Shown piece by piece: positions 18,352 to 26,713 of a stretch of DNA of 64,000 nucleotides. The stretch comes from Massilia sp. 9I. Lineage in GTDB: Bacteria > Pseudomonadota > Gammaproteobacteria > Burkholderiales > Burkholderiaceae_D. The position numbers and the translations under genes are program-made. The notes below the pieces were generated by a model, which was given only the letters and a program-made list of their open reading frames with translations, made no database searches and was not told the origin of the DNA. Within the stretch, counting starts at the first letter, position 1. Every line of letters begins with the position of its first letter. Location: assembly GCF_902506415.1 (NCBI RefSeq), contig NZ_LR733275.1:5122176-5186175 (forward strand). Direction: 5' to 3'.

Positions 18352-20367
18352 ATGAAAACGGAACACGAGACGCCTTCAGAATGGCTGCCCTTCCTCAGCG
18401 GGGGCGGGCAGATGGGCGCCATGATGCGGGCGCACGACTGGTCGACCTCGCCGCTCCGCCACCCGCGCGACTGGCCGCAGCCCCTGCGCACCACGGTCGG
18501 CCTGATGCTCAATTCGAAGTTCCCGATGTTCGTGGCCTGGGGGGCGGAGCTTGGCTTCCTGTACAACGACTCGTATGCACTCATCCTGGGCGAGAAGCAC
18601 CCGACTTCCCTGGGTAACCGCTTTCACGACATCTGGCGTGAGATCTGGGACGACATCCATCCGCTGATCGTGCGCGCGCTCAAGGGCGAAGCGACCTACA
18701 TGGACCGCATGCCGCTGCGCATGAATCGCCACGGCTACGACGAGGACACCTGGTTCCGCTTTTCGTATTCGCCTGTGCGCGACGAGGACGGCACCGTGGC
18801 CGGCATGTTCTGCGCTTGCGTCGAGATGACCGGTGAAGTACTGGCCGAGCGCTACCGCGAAGAAGAGAACCAGCGCCTCATGACTCTGTTCGAGCAGGCG
18901 CCCGGCATCCTGGCCGTGCTGCGCGGCCCTGACCACGTCTTCGAGATCACCAACGAGTCCTATATCCAGCTGATCGGCCGCCGTGAGCTGATCGGCAGGC
19001 CGGCGCGCGAAGCGCTGCCGGAAGTGGCGGACCAGGGTTTCTTCGAGCTGCTCGACCAGGTGTACCAGTCGGGGCAGCCTTTCGTCGGCCATGCGGTGCC
19101 GGTGCGCGTCCAGCGCGAGGCCGGCGCGCCGCTGGAAGAACGCTTCGTCGACTTCGTGTACCAGCCGATTCGCGGCCCGAAGGGCAACGTCGAGGGCATT
19201 TTTGTCGAGGGCAGCGACGTCACCGTGCGCAAGCGCGTGGAGGACGACCTGCGCGCCGCCAACCGCCAGAAGGATCAGTTCCTGGCGATGCTGGCGCACG
19301 AGCTGCGCAACCCGCTGGCGCCGATCACCACCGCCGCCCAGCTCCTGCAACGCGGTACGCTCGACCCGCAGCGCGCACGCCACGCCAGCGACATCATCGT
19401 GCGCCAGGCCGAGCACATGACCGACCTGGTGAACGACCTGCTGGACGTCTCGCGCGTCACGCGCGGGCTGGCCGACATCGACAAGGAAGACCTGGACGTC
19501 AGCGTCATCGTCAATGGCGCGGTCGAACAGGTGCGCCCGCTGCTGGACATGCGGCGGCATGAACTCAAGCTGGAGCTGCCTCCGCAGCCCCTGCACGTGT
19601 CGGGCGACCGCACGCGCCTGGTGCAGGTGGTCTCCAACATCCTCAATAACGCGGCCAAGTACACGCCATCCGGCGGCAAGATCACCCTGCGCGTGCGGAG
19701 CGATGACGGCGAGGCTGTGATCGCAGTCTGCGACAACGGCCAGGGCATCGATCCGCAGGTGCTGCCCTACATCTTCGACCTGTTCACGCAGGCCGAACGC
19801 ACGCCCGACCGCTCGCAGGGCGGCCTGGGTATCGGCCTGGCGCTGGTGAAGAGCCTCGTCGCGCTGCATGGCGGACGCGTGGCCGCCTTCAGCGAGGGGC
19901 CGAACCTGGGCAGTGAATTCGTCATCCGCCTGCCGCTGTTGCAGGCCACGCCGGGCGAACCGGCGCCGCTGGAACAGGCGAACAGCAACGAAGGCCCGGT
20001 GCGGGTACTGGTCGTCGACGACAATGCCGACGCCGCCCAGATGCTGGCCACGCTGCTGGAAGCGCATGGCCATTCGGTGAGCGTGGAGTACGACGGCACC
20101 GGCGGCCTGGCGCGCGCCCTGCGCGAACGGCCCGAGGTCATGTTGCTGGACATCGGCCTGCCCGACATGGACGGCCACGAACTGGCGCGCCGCCTGCGCG
20201 CCTCGCCCGACACCGCCGACGCGACCCTGATCGCGCTGACCGGCTACGGCCAGAGCGAAGACCGCGAACGCGCACGCGCTGCCGGTTTCGATCGCCACCT
20301 GGTCAAGCCGGCCGACCTGTCGGAACTCCTGCACATCCTCGCGACGGTACGCGGTTCCAGCGACTGA
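18352..20367 (+). CDS. PAS-PAS hybrid histidine kinase/response regulator
   Basis: A 671-residue cytosolic sensor kinase with no transmembrane segment. A PAS-like domain (about residues 45-165, FVAWGAELGFLYNDSY) is followed by a second PAS (about 175-290). Next come HisKA with the H-box FLAMLAHELRNPLAP (His316), a HATPase_c domain (N-box VVSNILNNAAKYTPSGG, G-boxes DNGQGID and GGLGIGLALVK) and a C-terminal receiver (VLVVDDNADAAQ; phospho-acceptor Asp in MLLDIGLPDMDG). The architecture is common in Massilia-like bacteria. The signal is unknown. It stands alone, with an orphan RES-domain gene downstream. Confidence 0.93.
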   Translation: MKTEHETPSEWLPFLSGGGQMGAMMRAHDWSTSPLRHPRDWPQPLRTTVGLMLNSKFPMFVAWGAELGFLYNDSYALILGEKHPTSLGNRFHDIWREIWDDIHPLIVRALKGEATYMDRMPLRMNRHGYDEDTWFRFSYSPVRDEDGTVAGMFCACVEMTGEVLAERYREEENQRLMTLFEQAPGILAVLRGPDHVFEITNESYIQLIGRRELIGRPAREALPEVADQGFFELLDQVYQSGQPFVGHAVPVRVQREAGAPLEERFVDFVYQPIRGPKGNVEGIFVEGSDVTVRKRVEDDLRAANRQKDQFLAMLAHELRNPLAPITTAAQLLQRGTLDPQRARHASDIIVRQAEHMTDLVNDLLDVSRVTRGLADIDKEDLDVSVIVNGAVEQVRPLLDMRRHELKLELPPQPLHVSGDRTRLVQVVSNILNNAAKYTPSGGKITLRVRSDDGEAVIAVCDNGQGIDPQVLPYIFDLFTQAERTPDRSQGGLGIGLALVKSLVALHGGRVAAFSEGPNLGSEFVIRLPLLQATPGEPAPLEQANSNEGPVRVLVVDDNADAAQMLATLLEAHGHSVSVEYDGTGGLARALRERPEVMLLDIGLPDMDGHELARRLRASPDTADATLIALTGYGQSEDRERARAAGFDRHLVKPADLSELLHILATVRGSSD

Positions 20368-20446
20368 TTTCTGCCTCCTAGTCGTGCGCGGGCAGGGGCG
20401 CGAGCCGGTGTAAGCTGGAACCGGGACAAAAGAGGGGCAGGAGCGC

Positions 20447-20923
20447 ATGAAAACCTGGAGAATCGCGGAAGAAGACGTGGCGCTGGACCGCAGCTGCGAA
20501 GGCGCGCGCAAGAGCGGAGGTCACTGGCACGAGGAGGGCTGCGCGGCCCTGTACACGGCCATGACGGTGGAGCTGGCGGTGCTCGAAACATTCGTGCACG
20601 TGGAGGGCGACCAGAAAGACCTGGTGCTGGTTGCGGTCGACCTGCCGGACGATCCAGAACTGGGCATTGACGTAGCGCGCGAGGAGCTGCCGAAGGGCTG
20701 GGACTCGCTCGACGACGGCGGCAGCGCGGCGCGCTTCGGCACGGCGTTTCTCGAGAAGTGCCACCACCTCTACATGCGGGTGCCGTCGGTGATCGTGGGG
20801 GAGGGCGTCAACCTGGTCATCAATCCCGAGCATCCGGCGTATGCCGATGTGAAGCTCAGTATTGCGCGATCGTACAGGTTTGATCCGAGGATGTTTGATC
20901 GGCCGGCCAAGGCGGAGAAGTAA
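20447..20923 (+). CDS. RES-domain protein (NAD-degrading toxin family), no antitoxin visible
   Basis: A 158-residue protein fitting the RES family, toxins of Xre/MbcA-RES type II systems that deplete NAD+. Visible family residues are Arg5 in TWRI, Tyr36 in ALYTAMT, Glu47 in LAVLETFVHV, and Ser114 in MRVPSVIV followed by NLVINPEHP. The usual G-x-R-W motif reads GGHW here (His26). The codon is CAC where CGC would give Arg, one transition away. A strong GGCAGGAG Shine-Dalgarno lies just upstream. No Xre/MbcA antitoxin gene is adjacent: upstream is a kinase, downstream a repeat and convergent uvrB. It may be weakened, inactive or controlled from elsewhere. Confidence 0.82.
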   Translation: MKTWRIAEEDVALDRSCEGARKSGGHWHEEGCAALYTAMTVELAVLETFVHVEGDQKDLVLVAVDLPDDPELGIDVAREELPKGWDSLDDGGSAARFGTAFLEKCHHLYMRVPSVIVGEGVNLVINPEHPAYADVKLSIARSYRFDPRMFDRPAKAEK

Positions 20924-20967
20924 GCCTTCGCACAGTGGCCAACCAGTTCTTCCGTTAGCCGGAGTAC

Positions 20968-21085
20968 GTCGTTCCGGCGAAGGCCGGAACCCAATTCCTA
21001 TGACCAGTGACGGCGCATGCATTCACACGCGCGTCGGCTGACCGCACGCTGGTTGAAATTGGATCCCGGCCTTCGCCGGGATGAC
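20968..21085. repeat. REPIN-like inverted repeat pair (copy C)
   Basis: A forward arm (20968-20996, GTCGTTCCGG CGAA GGCCGGAACCCAATT) and a reverse arm (21057-21085) face each other, heads outward as in copy A. They sit between the convergent RES gene and uvrB, where they could also act as a bidirectional transcript end. Confidence 0.75.
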
Positions 21086-21140
21086 GTTTCAAGGATAGTA
21101 GTGCTAAGGGCGACGGTGTAGTGCTTACGTTGATGCAGGC

Positions 21141-23237
21141 TTACTTGCCGAGTATCGACACCACATTGTCCGCCCCCGGCGCCCCAAACGCCTGCTGCTT
21201 GAGCACATGCAGCTGATCCCGCACCTGCGCCGCCTTTTCGAACTCGAGGTTCTTGGCGTGGTCCACCATGAGCTTCTCGAGGCGCTTGATCTCTTTCGAA
21301 ATCTGCTTCTCGCTCATCGATTCGACCTTGGCCGTGGCCGCATCTTCCTGGATGCCCTCGACCATCGCACGCTGCGCGGCGTTGCTGTACACGCCGTCGA
21401 TCATGTCCTTGATCTTCTTGTTCACGCCTTTCGGCGTGATGCCGTTCGCTTCATTGAAGGCGATCTGCTTGGCGCGGCGGCGTTCGGTCTCGTCGATCGC
21501 CTTCTTCATCGAATCGGTCATCTGGTCGGCATACAGGATCGCGACGCCGTTCAGGTTACGCGCCGCGCGGCCGATGGTCTGGATCAGCGAACGCTCTGAA
21601 CGCAGGAAGCCTTCCTTGTCCGCGTCCAGCACCGCCACCAGCGATACCTCCGGCAAGTCGAGGCCCTCGCGCAGCAGGTTGATGCCGACCACCACGTCGA
21701 AGGTACCCAGGCGCAGGTCGCGCAAGATTTCCACGCGCTCGACGGTCTCGATGTCGCTGTGCAGGTAGCGCACCTTGATGCCGTGGTCGCTCAGGTATTC
21801 GGTCAGCTGCTCGGCCATGCGCTTGGTCAGCGTCGTCACCAGAACGCGCTCGTCCTTGGCGATGCGGTCCGTGATCTCGCTCATCAGGTCTTCCACCTGC
21901 GAGCGCGCCGGCTTGACGATGACCAGCGGGTCGACCAGGCCGGTGGGGCGCACCACCTGCTCGACCACGTTGTCGGCCTTTCCCTTCTCGTACTCGGCCG
22001 GCGTCGCCGAGACGAAGACGGTCTGGCGCATCTTGTTCTCGAACTCCTGGAACTTGAGCGGCCGGTTGTCCAGCGCCGACGGCAGGCGGAAGCCGTAGTC
22101 GACCAGGTTCACCTTGCGCGAGCGGTCGCCGTTGTACATCGCGTTGAGCTGGCCGACCATCACGTGCGACTCGTCCATGAACATCAGCGCGTCCTTGGGC
22201 AGATAGTCGATCAGGGTCGGCGGCGGTTCGCCCGGCATCGAGCCGGACAGGTGGCGCGAGTAGTTCTCGATGCCCTTGGTGAAGCCGATTTCGGCCAGCA
22301 TCTCGAGGTCGAAACGGGTGCGCTGCTCGAGGCGTTGTTCCTCGATCAGCTTGTTCTGCTGGCGGAATTCTTCGAGGCGGTCGCGCAGCTCGGCCTTGAT
22401 CGATTCCACCGCGCGCAGCACGGTCGAACGCGGGGTGACGTAGTGCGAACCCGGATACACCGTGAAGCGCGGGATCTTCTGGCGCACGCGGCCCGTCAGC
22501 GGGTCGAACAGCTGCAGCGATTCGATTTCGTCGTCGAACATCTCGACGCGGATCGCGAGTTCCGCGTGCTCCGCCGGGAAGATGTCGATGGTATCGCCGC
22601 GCACGCGGAAGGAGCCGCGCGAGAAATCCATTTCGTTGCGGGTGTACTGCATCTGAATCAGGCGCGCGATGATGTCGCGCTGCGCCACCTTGTCCTTGTG
22701 GCGCAAGGTCAGGATCATCTTGTGGTATTCGTTCGGATTACCGATACCGTAGATCGCCGACACGGTAGCCACGATGACCACGTCGCGCCTTTCCATCAGC
22801 GACTTGGTGCACGACAGGCGCATCTGCTCGATGTGCTCGTTGATCGACGAGTCCTTTTCGATGAACAGGTCGCGCTGCGGCACGTAGGCTTCCGGCTGGT
22901 AGTAGTCGTAGTAGGAGACGAAATACTCGACCGCGTTCTGCGGGAAGAATTCGCGGAACTCCGCATACAGCTGGGCCGCCAGCGTTTTGTTGGGCGCAAA
23001 CACGATGGCCGGACGGCCCGCCTGCGCAATCACGTTCGCCATCGTGTAAGTCTTGCCCGAACCGGTCACCCCAAGCAGGGTCTGGTACATCAGGCCGTCG
23101 TTGATGCCTTCGATCAGGCCGGCGATCGCGGTCGGCTGGTCGCCGGCGGGCGGGAAGGGCTGGTGCAGTTTGAAGGGCGAGCCGGGGAAGGTGAGGACGG
23201 TCGGTTCCGGGGCATTCGCGATGGATAGTTCTGCCAT
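21141..23237 (-). CDS. uvrB: Excinuclease ABC subunit UvrB
   Basis: DNA-damage recognition helicase-like subunit of nucleotide excision repair. Walker A (GVTGSGKTYTMANVI), the beta-hairpin region with SYYDYYQPEAYVP, helicase motifs (MDESHVMVGQL, QTIGRAARN) and the C-terminal UVR domain (KLMVDHAKNLEFEKAAQVRDQL) are all present. At 698 residues it has a modest N-terminal extension. I looked upstream (23238-23342) for a LexA box and found no CTGT-N8-ACAG match, unlike E. coli uvrB. Confidence 0.98.
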   Translation of the reverse strand: MAELSIANAPEPTVLTFPGSPFKLHQPFPPAGDQPTAIAGLIEGINDGLMYQTLLGVTGSGKTYTMANVIAQAGRPAIVFAPNKTLAAQLYAEFREFFPQNAVEYFVSYYDYYQPEAYVPQRDLFIEKDSSINEHIEQMRLSCTKSLMERRDVVIVATVSAIYGIGNPNEYHKMILTLRHKDKVAQRDIIARLIQMQYTRNEMDFSRGSFRVRGDTIDIFPAEHAELAIRVEMFDDEIESLQLFDPLTGRVRQKIPRFTVYPGSHYVTPRSTVLRAVESIKAELRDRLEEFRQQNKLIEEQRLEQRTRFDLEMLAEIGFTKGIENYSRHLSGSMPGEPPPTLIDYLPKDALMFMDESHVMVGQLNAMYNGDRSRKVNLVDYGFRLPSALDNRPLKFQEFENKMRQTVFVSATPAEYEKGKADNVVEQVVRPTGLVDPLVIVKPARSQVEDLMSEITDRIAKDERVLVTTLTKRMAEQLTEYLSDHGIKVRYLHSDIETVERVEILRDLRLGTFDVVVGINLLREGLDLPEVSLVAVLDADKEGFLRSERSLIQTIGRAARNLNGVAILYADQMTDSMKKAIDETERRRAKQIAFNEANGITPKGVNKKIKDMIDGVYSNAAQRAMVEGIQEDAATAKVESMSEKQISKEIKRLEKLMVDHAKNLEFEKAAQVRDQLHVLKQQAFGAPGADNVVSILGK

Positions 23238-23342
23238 ACTTTCAGACCTTTGCTAGAATGGGAGTCCGCATGCCGCAGTGCAGCACACTGTGTCTATGTC
23301 TATACAACCGCTGCGAACCCACCGACAACTCAGTTTATCACG

Positions 23343-24554
23343 ATGACTTCCACAGCCTCCGCCAGCCTCTTTGGCGCCATCGACATGGCGCCCCGCGACC
23401 CGATCCTGGGCATTACCGAAGCATTCAACGCAGACACCAATCCGGCCAAGATTAACCTGGGTGTCGGCGTCTACTATGACGATAATGGCAAGGTTCCTTT
23501 GCTGCAGTGCGTGCAAAAGGCGGAAGCGAAGCTGATGGAGCAGCCGGCCCCGCGTACCTACCTGCCGATCGAAGGGCTGGCGGCGTACGACAAGGCCGTG
23601 CAAGAGCTCGTATTTGGGGCTGACAGCGCCGTAATTCAAGAGAAGCGTGCGATTACCGTGCAGGCTCTCGGCGGCACCGGCGCACTGAAGCTGGGCGCCG
23701 ACTTCCTCAAGCGTTTCGCGCCGGATTCCGATGTCTACATCAGCGACCCGAGCTGGGAAAACCACCGCGCGCTGTTCGAAGGCGCGGGCTTCACCGTCAA
23801 CAACTACACCTATTACGACGCGGCCACCCACGGCGTGAACTTCGGCGGCATGCTGGCCGCCCTGAAGGCCATGCCGCGCGGTTCGATCGTGGTGCTGCAC
23901 GCGTGCTGCCACAACCCGACCGGCGCCGACCTGAGCCAGGAGCAGTGGGGCCAGGTGATCGACGCCGTCGTCGCGAACGGCCTGGTGCCCTTCCTCGACA
24001 TGGCCTACCAGGGCTTCGGCGCGGGCATCGCGGAAGACGGCGCGGTGGTGCGCCGCTTCGCCGACACCGGCATCCCGCTGCTGGTCTCGAACTCGTTCTC
24101 GAAGTCCTTCTCGCTGTACGGCGAACGCGCCGGCGCGCTGTCGATTGTCGCCACCAGCGCGGAAGAAGCGGCGCGCGTGCTGTCGCAACTGAAGCGCGTC
24201 ATCCGCACCAACTATTCGAACCCGCCGACCCACACCGCCAAGGTCGTGGCGATGGTGCTGTCAACCCCGGAGCTGCGCCAGCTGTGGGAAGAGGAACTGG
24301 CCGGCATGCGCGTGCGTATCCGCGAGATGCGCAACCTGATGGTCGAGAAGCTGAAAGAGAAGGCGCCCGGCCACGATTTCGACTTCGTGCGCGAGCAGGT
24401 GGGCATGTTCTCCTACTCGGGCCTGACCAAGGAGCAGGTGGGCAAGCTGCGCGAACAGTCGATCTACGCGGTCGACACCGGCCGCATCTGCGTCGCCGCG
24501 CTGAACTCGACCAACCTCGACCGTGTCGTTGACGCCGTCGCAAAAGTTCTTTAA
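23343..24554 (+). CDS. Aspartate/aromatic aminotransferase (TyrB/AspC class)
   Basis: PLP-dependent class I aminotransferase interconverting 2-oxo acids and Asp or aromatic amino acids. The 403-residue protein begins MTSTASASLFGAIDMAPRD, matching the family, so the ATG at 23343 is chosen although the frame is open from 23250. The PLP lysine lies in SNSFSKSFSLYGERAGAL, the substrate-binding Arg region in NYSNPPTHTAKVV, and HACCHNPTGADLS holds the Asn that contacts PLP. Divergent from uvrB across 105 bp. AspC and TyrB cannot be separated by eye. Confidence 0.93.
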   Translation: MTSTASASLFGAIDMAPRDPILGITEAFNADTNPAKINLGVGVYYDDNGKVPLLQCVQKAEAKLMEQPAPRTYLPIEGLAAYDKAVQELVFGADSAVIQEKRAITVQALGGTGALKLGADFLKRFAPDSDVYISDPSWENHRALFEGAGFTVNNYTYYDAATHGVNFGGMLAALKAMPRGSIVVLHACCHNPTGADLSQEQWGQVIDAVVANGLVPFLDMAYQGFGAGIAEDGAVVRRFADTGIPLLVSNSFSKSFSLYGERAGALSIVATSAEEAARVLSQLKRVIRTNYSNPPTHTAKVVAMVLSTPELRQLWEEELAGMRVRIREMRNLMVEKLKEKAPGHDFDFVREQVGMFSYSGLTKEQVGKLREQSIYAVDTGRICVAALNSTNLDRVVDAVAKVL

Positions 24555-24561
24555 AATCTTG

Positions 24562-24607
24562 GCTCTTCGGAACTAACCCAACAGTGTTTCAACTAGTTCC
24601 GAAGAGC
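24562..24607 (+). other. Perfect 14-bp inverted repeat after the aminotransferase gene
   Basis: GCTCTTCGGAACTA (24562-24575) and its exact reverse complement (24594-24607) flank an 18-nt loop. It begins 8 bp after the aminotransferase stop. No T-tract follows, so it is either an unusual terminator that also protects the mRNA end or a small mobile or regulatory dyad. Confidence 0.5.
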
Positions 24608-24637
24608 AGCTAAATGGCTGCGTGACACGGCCTGAAT

Positions 24638-24666
24638 TTGACACCGTGTCGCTGCAAACATATAAT
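24638..24666 (+). promoter_or_regulatory. Consensus sigma-70 promoter of tRNA-Asn copy 1
   Basis: TTGACA (24638-24643) and TATAAT (24661-24666) match consensus exactly, separated by 17 bp. The tRNA starts 12 bp after the -10 box. Confidence 0.85.
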
Positions 24667-24678
24667 GCTGTCATCAAT

Positions 24679-24754
24679 TCCCTGATAGCTCAGTCGGTAG
24701 AGCGACGGACTGTTAATCCGCAGGTCCCTGGTTCGAGTCCAGGTCGGGGAGCCA
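24679..24754 (+). tRNA. tRNA-Asn(GTT), copy 1
   Basis: 76 nt including an encoded CCA. Acceptor arms TCCCTGA and TCGGGGA pair with one T-G wobble, the D-arm is TAGCTCAGTCGGTAGAGC, the anticodon loop CTGTTAA gives GTT, and the T-loop is GGTTCGAGTCC. Identical to the copies at 25706 and 28047. Confidence 0.97.
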
Positions 24755-24763
24755 GAATTCTAG

Positions 24764-24794
24764 AAGGCCACATCGCAAGATGTGGCCTTTTTGT
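24764..24794 (+). terminator. Intrinsic terminator of tRNA-Asn copy 1
   Basis: AAGGCCACATC pairs with GATGTGGCCTT around a GCAA loop and is followed by a T-run. Confidence 0.85.
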
Positions 24795-24878
24795 TTGTCC
24801 ACTTGGCTGACTATAGGTATTGCACGGTGGTGCTAAGGCAGGTTACGCTGCTAGCGTCGAACTCATCAGGATTCATTT

Positions 24879-25637
24879 GTGAAGCATCTTCCACCGAGCA
24901 AGAGGATTGCCGCCGCCGGACAGGTGCTCCGTTTTTCCCTGTCGGGGCAGGGCAGCCCGACCATCGTCATGCTCAGCGGCGCCGGTGGCCCGCTGGAGAG
25001 CTGGCACAAGCTCTTCCCCGACATCGAGGCGCTGGGCACGGTGGTGACCTACGACCGGCCCGGCGTGGGTGGTAGCGCCCGTCCGCGCGAAGCGCAGATG
25101 GGCACCACCGTGGTCCTGCAGCTGCGCGCGCTGCTGCGCGAAATCGACGCCAAGCCGCCGTTTTTATTAGTCGGCCATTCCTTCGGCGGCCTGCATGCGA
25201 ACCTGTTCGCGCGTGTCTATCCGGACGAGACCTGTGGCGTGCTATTCCTGGAGGCGACAGCGCCCGACGACGTGCGCAACATGAAGCGTTACCGCTCGGG
25301 CCTGCAGCGTGCCATCGCCGGCCTGCTCGACCGCGTCTCGCCGCCGGATCCGAATGATGAGATCAGCAACGAGGCCGAAACCGTGGAAGAGATTCTTGAG
25401 GCGCCCGGTTTTCCCTTGATTCCGGTGACGGTGATCTCGGGCGGCAAGCGCCTGCCGCGCTGGATGGTGTCAGCCGAGGCGCAGCGCGAACGGGGACGCA
25501 ACCAGGAAGCGCTGGCGCGCCTGTCGCCGCTGGGCGAACGCGTGATCGCGCAGGGCAGCACGCATTTCCCGCAGATGTCGGAGCCGCAGCTGGTGCTCGA
25601 GGAGCTGGCGAAGCTTATCAAGCGGACATCGCACTAA
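24879..25637 (+). CDS. Alpha/beta-fold hydrolase
   Basis: A 252-residue soluble hydrolase of the alpha/beta fold with a GTG start (24879) behind a CAGGA Shine-Dalgarno. The oxyanion region is MLSGAGGPLESW, the nucleophile elbow GHSFGG, and the probable catalytic His is in GSTHFPQMSE near the C-terminus. Substrate is unknown. The gene lies alone between tRNA-Asn copies 1 and 2, an arrangement that suggests arrival or rearrangement at the tRNA array. No signal peptide is seen. Confidence 0.85.
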   Translation: MKHLPPSKRIAAAGQVLRFSLSGQGSPTIVMLSGAGGPLESWHKLFPDIEALGTVVTYDRPGVGGSARPREAQMGTTVVLQLRALLREIDAKPPFLLVGHSFGGLHANLFARVYPDETCGVLFLEATAPDDVRNMKRYRSGLQRAIAGLLDRVSPPDPNDEISNEAETVEEILEAPGFPLIPVTVISGGKRLPRWMVSAEAQRERGRNQEALARLSPLGERVIAQGSTHFPQMSEPQLVLEELAKLIKRTSH

Positions 25638-25688
25638 GAAATGTTGCGTTTGAAAAGCAAAGGATTTCGCGAAATCGAAAAGCGCTGC

Positions 25689-25694
25689 TATAAT
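25689..25694 (+). promoter_or_regulatory. -10 box of tRNA-Asn copy 2
   Basis: A perfect TATAAT ends 11 bp before the tRNA. The -35 region is weak (TTCGCG-like, 16 bp upstream), unlike the consensus promoter of copy 1. Confidence 0.7.
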
Positions 25695-25705
25695 ACGGCC
25701 TCTAA

Positions 25706-25781
25706 TCCCTGATAGCTCAGTCGGTAGAGCGACGGACTGTTAATCCGCAGGTCCCTGGTTCGAGTCCAGGTCGGGGAGCCA
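25706..25781 (+). tRNA. tRNA-Asn(GTT), copy 2
   Basis: 76 nt with encoded CCA, base-for-base identical to copies 1 and 3; anticodon GTT in loop CTGTTAA. Confidence 0.97.
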
Positions 25782-25788
25782 GAATTCG

Positions 25789-25823
25789 AAGGGCCGCATG
25801 CACATGCGGCCCTTTTTGTTTTT
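25789..25823 (+). terminator. Intrinsic terminator of tRNA-Asn copy 2
   Basis: AAGGGCCGCATG pairs with CATGCGGCCCTT around a 2-nt loop, then a T5GT5 tract. Confidence 0.85.
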
Positions 25824-25879
25824 ACGGCGTCGTTAGCGGCCTCCTGCAGCGGAGGCCTGCTTCCGCTCGCAACCTGTAC

Positions 25880-26566
25880 CTAAAATTGCGAAGCCGCCTT
25901 GGCCTTGGTAACGTACTGCTGATATGCGGGAATCGCAATCGCCGCAACGATCCCGATGAGCATGATCGAAAAGAGGATGCCACCAAAGATCAGCAGAATC
26001 CTGCTGACGCCGCCGCTCCTCGCCACTGCCTGAAGGCGGCTGGCGTCGTCGCCCAGTGCCAGGTTTGCCTTTGCCTCAGCAATCTTCTTCCGGCAGTGGC
26101 GATGATAAAGCGCATCGCCGTACAGGGGCGGGAACACAAACATGGCCGCCATGACAAGCACATAGGCCATGCCGGCTGCGTATTCCCCGGAACCGATCAG
26201 TGTACCGACGAACACCGTGGCGAAAATGATCACGTATGGCAGCACGAAGTAGATGAGGGCGTTCAACCACATCTTCCGGTAGAGCAGCCAATAGAAGGTC
26301 AGGAAAAAAGCCCCCCAATTCCACGACCAGCGAGCGCCGCCCTGGTCGAAGCGCAGAAACTTTCGTAGGTAGGCGTCCTGGTTCTGCGGCCCGATCGCTG
26401 CGCGGTAAAACTGCTCGGCTGTCGGCGAGCCGTCCGCCAGATATTGGCGTTCAGCACCGCTCGAGTGAGGATCTTGAGATTGCTGGTTTGGTGTCAGAGC
26501 GTGCCCGCACTTGGAGCAAAACTTCGCCGTGATGTTGTTTGGACTTCCGCAGTTTGAACAGAACAT
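25880..26566 (-). CDS. Zinc-ribbon, DUF2628-like membrane protein with pilin-like C-terminal helix
   Basis: A 228-residue protein of three parts. First, an N-terminal zinc ribbon with two CxxC pairs (FCSNCG at 2-7, FCSKCG at 16-21). Second, a DUF2628-type membrane domain beginning FDQGGARWSWNWGAFFLTFY with several hydrophobic helices. Third, a final hydrophobic helix reading LIGIVAAIAIPAYQQYVTKA. That last segment closely resembles the N-terminal alpha-1 helix of type IV pilins, but it sits at the C-terminus and has no prepilin peptidase cleavage context. Function is unknown. It is on the minus strand between tRNA-Asn copies 2 and 3, preceded by an inverted-repeat element. Confidence 0.8.
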   Translation of the reverse strand: MFCSNCGSPNNITAKFCSKCGHALTPNQQSQDPHSSGAERQYLADGSPTAEQFYRAAIGPQNQDAYLRKFLRFDQGGARWSWNWGAFFLTFYWLLYRKMWLNALIYFVLPYVIIFATVFVGTLIGSGEYAAGMAYVLVMAAMFVFPPLYGDALYHRHCRKKIAEAKANLALGDDASRLQAVARSGGVSRILLIFGGILFSIMLIGIVAAIAIPAYQQYVTKAKAASQF

Positions 26567-26579
26567 TTTTATTTATTGT

Positions 26580-26682
26580 AAAGAGTGAGCTTCCAGGACT
26601 GTTGGCGCGACGATCATGCTCATGCACCCTGTGGCGCGTTTCTTCAGGGTAGCGATTATTCCCACCTGAAAGCTCACTCTTT
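26580..26682. repeat. 103-bp element with 18-bp terminal inverted repeats (MITE-like)
   Basis: AAAGAGTGAGCTTCCAGG (26580-26597) and the reverse complement of 26665-26682 match at 17 of 18 positions and enclose 67 bp. No transposase lies inside and no clear target duplication is visible. It occupies the leader of the DUF2628-like gene, so it could be a miniature mobile element or a large mRNA stem. Confidence 0.5.
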
Positions 26683-26713
26683 GTCACGCCCCACCAGCTG
26701 TTAGGACCCGGCC

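Noticed and set aside
23238..23342. LexA box at uvrB
   Set aside because: The CTGTGTCTATGTCTATACA stretch near 23288 looks similar, but no CTGT-N8-ACAG spacing is met.
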